Shown here: positions 1 through 5,622 of the stretch, one piece after another
Layout of the letters: each line of letters opens with the position of its first letter
How positions within the stretch are numbered: position 1 is the first letter of the stretch
NCBI GenBank assembly: GCA_020048255.1
Contig: JAIFMR010000083.1
Span: 1-6,138 of the forward strand
Source of the DNA: Rhodoferax sp.
GTDB lineage: Bacteria; Pseudomonadota; Gammaproteobacteria; Burkholderiales; Burkholderiaceae_C
Length of the DNA stretch: 6,138 nt
Reading direction: 5' to 3'
Translations under genes and position numbers: made by a program
The notes under the pieces: model-generated
Told to the model about the DNA's origin: nothing
The model's database searches: none
The model's input: only the letters and a program-made list of their open reading frames with translations

Positions 1-439
1 AAACCAAAAAGCTGATTGACAGCGCTATAGTGCTGATAACCATGATCGCTCGGTCTGTCAGGCTACCACGCACATAGGCTACGGCCAGACCGGCACCTAT
101 GGCCAGCAGCACTTCGAGAAACAGAATCGGAATCATGATCGTCAGCGTCGCGGGCAGGCGGGTGGCGAAAATATCAGAAATGGCCTCGTTGGTGGTCCAA
201 CTTTTACCCCAGTTAAAGGTAAAAACTTGCTGAACAAAAACCCATAGCTGCTCTAGAACCGATTTATCCAAACCCAGCTGCGCCCGCAGTGAGGCTAGGC
301 GTTCGGGCGATGCCTTCATTCCAGCCATGATTTCAACGGGGTCGCCCCCAAACAGTTTGAACAGGAAGAAGATCAGCAATATCACCCCCAAGAGGGTGGG
401 GAGCATTTGCCAGATGCGTCGCAGGATGTAGGAAAACAT
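1..439 (-). CDS. ABC transporter permease, DppB/OppB type (N-terminal part, runs off left edge)
   Basis: An inner-membrane permease subunit of a peptide/nickel-type (DppB/OppB, BPD_transp_1) ABC importer. My reading of the minus strand from 439 gives 146 codons, open to the window edge. The start MFSYILRRIWQMLPTLLGV is the classic family opening: a basic cytoplasmic tip, then a first membrane helix at about residues 10-30. A GDPVEIM motif and a PERLASLRAQLGLDKS stretch follow, both typical of the periplasmic loop after helix 1. Further hydrophobic helices begin near residues 98 (LTIMIPILFLEVLLAIGAGLAVAY) and 132. The ATG at 439 is the only start candidate: no ATG, GTG or TTG precedes it in frame before a TAA at 491-493. 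No clear Shine-Dalgarno is visible. The rest of the permease, and probably a second permease and ATPases, lie to the left outside the window. It is transcribed away from the binding-protein gene at 533. Substrate not determinable. Confidence 0.9.
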   Translation of the reverse strand, partial: MFSYILRRIWQMLPTLLGVILLIFFLFKLFGGDPVEIMAGMKASPERLASLRAQLGLDKSVLEQLWVFVQQVFTFNWGKSWTTNEAISDIFATRLPATLTIMIPILFLEVLLAIGAGLAVAYVRGSLTDRAIMVISTIALSISFLV

Positions 440-532
440 ATTTAGTTCTGGATTTTGGGAAAACGCCCAGGGGTTTATTGTCCGGGGCGATTATGCTTGC
501 ACCCGTTTGAACAGTCTTAGGTGTTTGTAACT
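440..532. promoter_or_regulatory. Divergent intergenic region between permease and binding-protein genes
   Basis: These 93 bp separate two divergently transcribed transporter genes, so promoters for both should lie here. On the minus strand a CATAAT hexamer (positions 495 to 490) is a 5/6 match to a sigma-70 -10 box and would start a transcript near 483, about 44 nt before the permease ATG. No good -35 box stands 16-18 bp upstream of it. On the plus strand I see no convincing -35/-10 pair. The regulatory role is inferred from gene orientation and the exact elements are weak. Confidence 0.35.
519..523 (+). promoter_or_regulatory. Ribosome binding site that sets the binding-protein start
   Basis: AGGTG lies 9 nt before the ATG at 533. 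The reading frame is open from a GTG at 521, but that GTG is itself part of this Shine-Dalgarno-like sequence. Starting at 533 also gives a tidier signal peptide (MKIMFSRHFLGIG...), so 533 is preferred. Confidence 0.55.
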
Positions 533-2341
533 ATGAAAATTATGTTTTCGCGCCATTTTTTGGGCATTGGCCTGTTTTTTTTAAGTGTGAGCGGTCTGCA
601 GGCGCAAGGCAGCCAATCTGAAAAAGTGCTGCGTTACGCCTTTGAAATTGCCGAAACCGGATTCGACCCAGCGCAGATTTCAGATTACTACTCGCGCACT
701 GCCACGGAGAACATTTTTGACGCGCTGTACCGTTACGATTACTTGGCGCGGCCCGCCAAAGTGGTTCCCAACGTGGCGCAGGACATGCCTGTTATTACCG
801 ATGATTTCAAGACCTTCACAGTCAAGGTCAAGCCTGGAATCTACTTTGCAGACGACCCGGCCTTTGGCGGCAAGAAGCGTGAGTTGACCGCGCAGGATTT
901 TGTCTACACCTTCAAACGGATTTTTGACCCCAAGACCAAAAGTCAGATCTATTCCGATCTGGAAGAAGTCAAGCTGGTGGGCATGGACGCCTTGCGACGT
1001 GAGGCCGAGAAGCCCGGTGCCAGGTTCAACTATGACACTGATGTGGAGGGCCTGCGCGCATTGGACCGCTACACCATCCAGTTCAAGCTGCTGGAATCCA
1101 AGCCGCGCTTCATTTACCAACTGGCGGAGTCCAGTGTTCTTGGAGCCATGGCGCGCGAGGTGGTCGAAATGTACGGAGACAAGATCATGGAGCACCCGGT
1201 GGGAACGGGGCCTTTCAAACTGGACCAGTGGACGCGATCATCGAAGATCACGTTTGTGAAGAACCCCAATTTTCGCGAAGAGAATTACCAGGCAGAGCCT
1301 GCGGCCGACGATATGCTGTCGCAAGAGATCTACCGGCAGATGAAGGGTAAACGTATTCCGATTGTGGACAAGGTGGAGATTTCCATCATCGACGAAGTGC
1401 AGCCGCGCTGGCTCTCGTTTCTGGGCAATGAGCATGATTTTCTGATGTACTTGCCCGCCCAATTTGCCAATCAGGTGATCCCTGGCAACAAGCTGGCCCC
1501 CCACCTGGCCAAGAAGGGCATTCGTATCGAACGATATGCTGCACCCGAACTGACCTTTTCCTATTTCAATATGGACAACCCCACGGTAGGGGGTAACGAG
1601 GTCGACAAGGTGGCACTTCGCCGCGCCATTGCACTGGCTTACAACACCGAAGAGGAAGTTCGCCTGCCACGGCGCAACCAGGCTATATCGGCCCAAGGCG
1701 TTATTCCGCCAAACACCTGGGGCTACGACCCCAAGTTCAAGTCTGAGCTGAGCGACTACAACCCGGCCCGCGCCAAGGCACTGCTGGACCTGTTCGGCTA
1801 TGTGGACAAGAACGGCGATGGCTGGCGTGACATGCCCGACGGCAAGCCGCTGGTGCTGGAATACGCAACTTCACCGTCTGCTGCGGATCGCGAGCTGAAC
1901 GAAGTGTGGAAAAAGAGCATGACAGCGGTGGGCATCCAGATTGTGTTTAAAACCGCCAAGTGGCCCGAAAACCTGAAGGCGGCTCGCGCTGGCAAGGTCA
2001 TGATGTGGGGATTGGGTAACTCGGCCTCCTCGCCAGACGGCGGCAGCTTTCTGGATTTTGGCTATAGCCCGCAAAAGTTCGAGGGCAATCTGGCAGGTTT
2101 CCAGAACGACGAATACGACAAACTCTACCGGCAACAAGTCGTTATGCCTGATGGCCCCGAGCGATTGGCCATCATGCAGAGAATGGTCAAAATTCTGGTG
2201 GCCTATATGCCCTACAAGTTCAATACTCACCGCATCCGAACTGACGTCATGCAGCCCTGGCTGATTGGTTACCGTCGCCATCCACTATCACGGTCATTCT
2301 GGCGCTACGTCGACATCGACACCAGCAAATTGCCGCATTGA
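533..2341 (+). CDS. ABC transporter periplasmic solute-binding protein, peptide/oligopeptide family (SBP_bac_5)
   Basis: A secreted receptor that captures a peptide or similar solute in the periplasm and hands it to an ABC permease; 602 aa from the ATG at 533. Residues 1-24 form a signal peptide: Lys and Arg near the start, a hydrophobic core (FLGIGLFFLSVSGL), then cleavage probably after QA at 24. There is no lipobox Cys, so it should be soluble rather than a lipoprotein. Mature-chain family marks are YAFEIAETGFDPA near the N-terminus, PGIYFADDPAF and ELTAQDFVYTFKRIFDP (the usual 'T..DFVYTFKR' region), PVGTGPFKLDQW around 222-232, ALRRAIALAYN, and DKNGDGWRD near 425 followed by DGKPL. The length is normal to slightly long for the family. 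The cognate permease at 439 is divergent, which is unusual for Opp/Dpp systems. A run of eight T lies in the signal-peptide codons (575-582). The ligand cannot be predicted. Confidence 0.93.
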   Translation: MKIMFSRHFLGIGLFFLSVSGLQAQGSQSEKVLRYAFEIAETGFDPAQISDYYSRTATENIFDALYRYDYLARPAKVVPNVAQDMPVITDDFKTFTVKVKPGIYFADDPAFGGKKRELTAQDFVYTFKRIFDPKTKSQIYSDLEEVKLVGMDALRREAEKPGARFNYDTDVEGLRALDRYTIQFKLLESKPRFIYQLAESSVLGAMAREVVEMYGDKIMEHPVGTGPFKLDQWTRSSKITFVKNPNFREENYQAEPAADDMLSQEIYRQMKGKRIPIVDKVEISIIDEVQPRWLSFLGNEHDFLMYLPAQFANQVIPGNKLAPHLAKKGIRIERYAAPELTFSYFNMDNPTVGGNEVDKVALRRAIALAYNTEEEVRLPRRNQAISAQGVIPPNTWGYDPKFKSELSDYNPARAKALLDLFGYVDKNGDGWRDMPDGKPLVLEYATSPSAADRELNEVWKKSMTAVGIQIVFKTAKWPENLKAARAGKVMMWGLGNSASSPDGGSFLDFGYSPQKFEGNLAGFQNDEYDKLYRQQVVMPDGPERLAIMQRMVKILVAYMPYKFNTHRIRTDVMQPWLIGYRRHPLSRSFWRYVDIDTSKLPH

Positions 2342-2432
2342 ACAGTCGATATCATTCCGCAAGAGGAAGGTAGGCTGGCAAGTTGTAACTGCTCAGCGCT
2401 GGGCGACTTTGCACTCGCTTGATAATGTCGAT
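2342..2432 (+). promoter_or_regulatory. Intergenic leader upstream of tal, possible promoter
   Basis: A 91-bp gap between the binding-protein stop and the tal ATG. GATAAT at 2421-2426 is a 5/6 match to a -10 box. Its expected transcript start, about 7 nt downstream, falls on or beside the tal ATG at 2433, and no Shine-Dalgarno precedes that ATG. There is no convincing -35 at the proper distance. A near-perfect 14-bp dyad, GCTCAGCGCTGGGC, lies at 2391-2404. No hairpin plus T-run terminator for the upstream gene is visible. The call is tentative. Confidence 0.3.
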
Positions 2433-3327
2433 ATGAACCAACTCGACGCGCTCAAACAATTCACCACTGTGGTGGCTGATACCGGCGACTTCAGACAGAT
2501 GCAAGCCTATCTGCCGCAAGACGTCCCTGTTGACCGACACGGTGGCCCAGTTTCGGAGCCGGGCCACCGACGAGATCACCGACCGCCTGCTGGTGCGTTT
2601 TGGCTGCGAGATTTTGTCGGTGATTCCCGGACGGGTATCGACTGAAGTGGATGCGCGACTGAGTTTCGATGCCAGTGCCACCGTGACGCGGGCAGAGCGC
2701 CTGATTGAGTTGTACCAAGCGCAAGGCATTCACATTGACCGTGTGTTGATCAAGGTGGCCGCCACTTGGGAGGGCATCCAGGCAGCAGCGGAGCTGGAGC
2801 ACAAGGGCATTCATACCAACCTGACGCTGCTGTTCTCGTTTTGCCAGGCGGTGGCTTGTGGCCAGGCCAAGGTGCAACTGATTTCGCCTTTTGTCGGGCG
2901 TATTTACGATTGGTACAAAAAGTCGGCAGGCCCTGCCTGGGTGGAATCCGACAACACCGGTGCCAAAGATCCCGGCGTTAAATCGGTCACGCAAATCTTC
3001 AACTACTACAAAAAAATGGGCATTGCCACCGAGGTGATGGGTGCCAGTTTTCGCAACATCGGTCAAATTACCGCGCTGGCGGGTTGCGACCTGCTGACCA
3101 TCAGCCCCGAGCTGTTGGCCCAACTGGCCGCCAACGGTGCGCCGCTGACAAGTGCTCTGGATGCACAGAGCGCCAAGACACTGGACACGCAGCGTGTGGC
3201 CTATGACGAAGCTGGTTTTCGTTTTGCACTGAATGAGGATGCCATGGGCACCGAAAAATTGGCCGAAGGTATTCGCGCGTTTTGCGCCGATGCCGTCAAA
3301 CTAGACCAGCTGCTGTTGGCCGCTTGA
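2433..3327 (+). pseudogene. tal: Transaldolase with an internal frameshifting deletion
   Basis: Transaldolase (TalB type) moves a dihydroxyacetone unit between sedoheptulose-7-phosphate and glyceraldehyde-3-phosphate, yielding erythrose-4-phosphate and fructose-6-phosphate in the cytosol. The start at 2433 reads MNQLDALKQFTTVVADTGDF and then MQAYLPQD, matching E. coli TalB through Asp31 and including catalytic Asp17. The next expected segment, ATTNPSLILKA..., which holds Asn35, is absent. Homology resumes in another frame at LLTDTVAQFRSRATDE (about 2527) and runs to the stop at 3325-3327. From the family spacing (57 nt expected, 4 nt seen) about 53 nt are missing. The original frame ends after 70 codons at 2645. 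Downstream all key motifs are intact: STEVDARLS (Glu96), RVLIKVAATW (Schiff-base Lys132), NLTLLFSF (Asn154, Thr156), ISPFVGR and MGASFRN. It may be a recent pseudogene or an assembly/sequencing error. The codons downstream look well preserved, which argues for a recent or artefactual lesion. Confidence 0.85.
2520..2529 (+). other. Deletion junction in tal
   Basis: GAC (2520-2522) is the last codon of the PQD motif in the first frame; CTG (2527-2529) is the first clearly homologous codon of the second frame. Only GTCC separates them, where the family has about 19 codons. No inserted sequence, target-site duplication or repeat is seen at the join. A loss between two short ACG or GAC copies would leave this structure, but the lost sequence is not available to test that. 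Confidence 0.75.
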
Positions 3328-3336
3328 GAATTGCCT

Positions 3337-3340
3337 GGGA
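3337..3340 (+). promoter_or_regulatory. Ribosome binding site for pgi
   Basis: GGGA lies 8 nt before the ATG at 3349. The frame is open back to a TTG at 3331, which would add six residues (MPGKST) but has no ribosome binding site. The ATG is therefore preferred, giving MNRTRCDRTPAWKAL. Confidence 0.5.
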
Positions 3341-3348
3341 AATCCACC

Positions 3349-4917
3349 ATGAACCGTACCCGTTGTGATCGCACCCCCGCCTGGAAGGCCTTGAAAGCCC
3401 AGTTTGATGCCACGGGCCGCAGCTTTGATCTGCGTGCCGCCTTTGGCTCTGATCCTCAGCGCTTTGATACTTTCAGCCAACGGGCACCCCATGTGTTCGC
3501 TGACCTGTCCAAAAACCTGATCGACACGGCCACCCAGAGCAGCCTGTTGGACCTGGCGCGTCAAAGTGGCCTGACGCAGCACCGCGATGCCATGTTTGCC
3601 GGCGACAAGATCAACCACACTGAGCAGCGAGCGGTGATGCATTGGTTATTAAGAAATCCACCTCTAGCCCAGATGCAGCAAGCGCGACCAGCTATCAAAA
3701 ACGTATCAAGCGAATTGACGGCTGTGCACGCCACACTGGACGCGATGTTGGCCTTTGCCGAGCAAGTGCGCGCGGATGCGGCGATCACCGATGTGGTCAA
3801 CATCGGTATTGGCGGCTCAGACCTGGGGCCGCAGATGGCCGTGCTGGCGCTGGATGGCTATGTGTCGCCCGGCAAGCGATTTCACTTTGTGTCCAATGTC
3901 GACGGGCATGAGTTGGCCAGTGTGCTCAAAAAGGTCAAGGTGGAAAGCACCTTGTTTTTGATTGCCAGCAAAACCTTTACCACCATAGAGACCATGACCA
4001 ATGCGAACTCGGCCAAGGCCTGGTTTGCAGCACAGGGCGGCACCGATGTGGCGCGGCATTTTGCCGCGCTGACCACCAACGTGGCAGCTGCAAATGCTTT
4101 TGGCATCAGCACCACCTTTGGCTTCTGGGATTGGGTGGGTGGGCGGTATTCGGTCTGGTCAGCCATTGGCTTGCCGCTGGCCATTGCCATCGGTGCGCAG
4201 GGCTTCAGGGCATTTCTGGCCGGCGCACACGATATGGATGAGCACTTCCGCACCGCGCCACTGGAACACAACCTGCCGGTGCGTTTGGGCCTGCTCGATG
4301 TCTGGTACCGCAACTTTCATGGCTTCACCAGCCGCAGCATTGCGCCGTACCACAGCGCACTGAAACGTTTCCCGGCGTACTTGCAGCAGCTGGAGATGGA
4401 AAGCAACGGCAAACGTGTCGATGCCTCGGGCGAGGCCTTGCCCATGGGTACCTCACCGGTGTTGTGGGGCGAACCTGGCACCAACGGTCAGCACGCGTAT
4501 TTTCAGATGCTGCACCAGGGCACTGACGTGGTGCCGGTGGAATTTGTGGCTGTCAAAAAGCCCCAACACCGCTTGCCCGGCCACCACACGCTGCTGCTGG
4601 CCAATGTGCTGGCCCAGGCCCAGGCGCTGATGCTGGGTAAGAGCGATGCCGGAGGGCACAAGCACTTCACGGGCAACCGCCCCAGCACATTTTTGGTGTT
4701 GGATGAACTGACGCCCACCAGCCTGGGCGCCCTGATTGCCTTGCAGGAGCACCGTGTCTTCGTCAGCGGCAGCCTGTGGGGTATCAACAGCTTTGATCAG
4801 TGGGGCGTGGAACTGGGCAAGGTACTGGCCAAAGACGTGGAAGCACGGCTGGGCAGTGGCGAGACGACCGGGCTCGACGGCTCAACCTCCGGTTTGCTGA
4901 CCCTGCTTCGCGCTTGA
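3349..4917 (+). CDS. pgi: Glucose-6-phosphate isomerase
   Basis: Cytosolic enzyme that interconverts glucose-6-phosphate and fructose-6-phosphate in glycolysis and gluconeogenesis; 522 aa, somewhat shorter than the 549-aa E. coli enzyme. Visible marks: NIGIGGSDLGP (about 151-161) and SKTFTTIETMTNA (from 207), both sugar-phosphate binding segments; signature 1, DWVGGRYSVWSAIG (261-274); MESNGK with catalytic Glu351 (E. coli Glu355); GEPGTNGQH with catalytic His382 (E. coli His386); and signature 2, FDQWGVELGK, ending in Lys491 (E. coli Lys514). Glu and His are 31 residues apart, as in E. coli. All catalytic residues are present, so the protein should be active. It starts 21 nt after tal and is probably cotranscribed with it. 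Residues about 100-122 are encoded by a repeat-like stretch with atypical codons (see the repeat entry); this lies in a loop that varies within the family. Confidence 0.97.
   Translation: MNRTRCDRTPAWKALKAQFDATGRSFDLRAAFGSDPQRFDTFSQRAPHVFADLSKNLIDTATQSSLLDLARQSGLTQHRDAMFAGDKINHTEQRAVMHWLLRNPPLAQMQQARPAIKNVSSELTAVHATLDAMLAFAEQVRADAAITDVVNIGIGGSDLGPQMAVLALDGYVSPGKRFHFVSNVDGHELASVLKKVKVESTLFLIASKTFTTIETMTNANSAKAWFAAQGGTDVARHFAALTTNVAAANAFGISTTFGFWDWVGGRYSVWSAIGLPLAIAIGAQGFRAFLAGAHDMDEHFRTAPLEHNLPVRLGLLDVWYRNFHGFTSRSIAPYHSALKRFPAYLQQLEMESNGKRVDASGEALPMGTSPVLWGEPGTNGQHAYFQMLHQGTDVVPVEFVAVKKPQHRLPGHHTLLLANVLAQAQALMLGKSDAGGHKHFTGNRPSTFLVLDELTPTSLGALIALQEHRVFVSGSLWGINSFDQWGVELGKVLAKDVEARLGSGETTGLDGSTSGLLTLLRA
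3646..3711 (+). repeat. Repeat-like insert read in frame within pgi
   Basis: Just after the conserved TEQRAVMHW motif, seven successive codons (TTA TTA AGA AAT CCA CCT CTA) are all AT-rich and unlike the rest of pgi. They are followed by CCTCTAGCCCAG at 3661-3672 and by GCAAGCGCGACCAGCTATCA (3677-3696) leading into a run of five A. From memory, this closely resembles the degenerate intergenic repeats scattered through Comamonadaceae genomes, which carry CCTCTAGCGC, AGCAAGCGC and AGCTATCAAAA blocks. It preserves the frame and encodes LLRNPPLAQMQQARPAIKNV before homology resumes near LTAVHATLDAMLAF. Only one copy is in this window, so repeat identity is recollection and inference. Confidence 0.45.
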
Positions 4918-4976
4918 TTCCGGGTGTCGGGTCGCCGCCATGGTCCACCAGGCGAGCTACTGAAAAGTTTTTAGAA

Positions 4977-5600
4977 ATGAACCTTGTTTTTGACTTCGGT
5001 GCGGTGCTGTTTACCTGGCAGCCGGGTCAGTTGTTGCTGCAAACTTTTCCGGATCGGGTGGCTACCCCTGAAGCGGCCAAACGCCTGGCGCATCAAGTTT
5101 TTGGCCATGCCGACTGGCACGACTTTGACCGGGGCGTGTTGTCCATGGACGAGGTGATTGTTCGCACTGCACAGAGGTTGGATTTGCCACAGGTTGACAT
5201 GGCTGATCTGGTGCAGCGCATTGGGGAACGCCTGACGCCCATCCATGAAACCCTGGCCTTGCTGACGCAATTGCACCAGCGCCGCAAGACCGGGCAGGGC
5301 ATCACGGGCTTGTATTACCTGTCCAACATGCCTGAGCCCTATGCCCGTGCCCTGGAAGAAAGGTATGACTTTTTACAGTGGTTTGATGGCGGTATTTTCT
5401 CGGGTGACGTTCAGCACATCAAACCAGATCCGGCCATTTACCAATTGCTCCAAGCCCGTTATGCGTTGACACCTGAGCAGACACTGTTCATCGACGACTT
5501 GAAAGCCAATGTGACCACTGCCCAGTCGCTGGGCTGGCATGGTATCCATTTCGAGTCGCCACAGCAATTGTGTGAGGCGTTGGCCAGTTCAGGGCTGTGA
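4977..5600 (+). CDS. HAD-superfamily hydrolase, subfamily IA, YihX-like
   Basis: A 207-aa cytosolic hydrolase with a Rossmann core and small helical cap, probably a phosphatase. Motif I is VFDFGAVLF with nucleophile Asp6. The usual second Asp of DxD is Gly8, as in YihX (FDLGNVI) and its relatives. Motif II is LSNMP with Ser116. Motif III is HIKPDPAIY with Lys149, and motif IV is LFIDDLKANV with Asp173 and Asp174 for Mg2+ binding. The cap lies at about residues 15-90. E. coli YihX acts on glucose-1-phosphate, so a sugar-phosphate role would suit the pgi neighbourhood, but the substrate is not shown by sequence. ATG 4977 is chosen because it gives the canonical MNLVFDFG start; the frame is open further upstream only as a shadow of pgi. 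The Shine-Dalgarno is weak. The 59-nt gap after pgi has no terminator, so cotranscription is likely. Its 3' end overlaps the convergent hydrolase gene by 12 bp. Confidence 0.88.
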   Translation: MNLVFDFGAVLFTWQPGQLLLQTFPDRVATPEAAKRLAHQVFGHADWHDFDRGVLSMDEVIVRTAQRLDLPQVDMADLVQRIGERLTPIHETLALLTQLHQRRKTGQGITGLYYLSNMPEPYARALEERYDFLQWFDGGIFSGDVQHIKPDPAIYQLLQARYALTPEQTLFIDDLKANVTTAQSLGWHGIHFESPQQLCEALASSGL

Positions 5601-5622
5601 CAGGTAGGTGGCTCTGAAGGCC
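5582..5622. terminator. Bulged inverted repeat at the convergent gene junction, possible transcript-end hairpin
   Basis: GGCC (5582-5585), a two-base bulge, then TTCAGGGC (5588-5595) pairs with GCTCTGAA (5611-5618) and GGCC (5619-5622) around a 15-nt loop. On the plus strand this is a 12-bp stem with one G-U pair; on the minus strand that pair becomes an A-C mismatch. It sits across the two stop codons of the overlapping convergent genes. Neither side has a T-run, so it is not a classic intrinsic terminator. It could stabilise 3' ends or halt convergent transcription; that is inference. Confidence 0.35.

Noticed and set aside
21..34. Near-palindrome AGCGCTATAGTGCT at the left edge
   Set aside because: It lies inside the permease reading frame, is short and has a mismatch; chance is sufficient.
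680..1195. Long minus-strand open frames opposite the binding protein, tal and pgi (e.g. 680-1195, 2491-3123, 3882-4313)
   Set aside because: They are antisense to strongly conserved genes, resemble no family I know, and are expected by chance in GC-rich coding DNA.
1805..1840. EF-hand-like calcium loop DKNGDGWRDMPD in the binding protein
   Set aside because: The D-x-D/N-G-D-G-x-R-D...DGKPL pattern is common at this place in peptide-binding SBP_bac_5 proteins, so it is a family feature and not a new domain.
2345..2434. Direct repeat GTCGATAT at 2345-2352 and 2427-2434
   Set aside because: Only 8 bp, one copy next to each gene end; no further similarity around the copies.
2530..3327. Reading tal as a complete shorter gene from the TTG at 2530
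   Set aside because: The TTG has no ribosome binding site, and this form would lack both Asp17 and Asn35. Homologous N-terminal sequence lies just upstream in another frame, so a broken gene explains the data better.
4800..4976. Upstream extension of the HAD reading frame into pgi
   Set aside because: The added 59 residues overlap the conserved C-terminus of Pgi in another frame and resemble no HAD N-terminus; ATG 4977 gives the standard start.
4918..4976. Terminator between pgi and the HAD gene
   Set aside because: Only very short inverted repeats (TGG-TCCA-CCA) are present, with no adjoining T-run.
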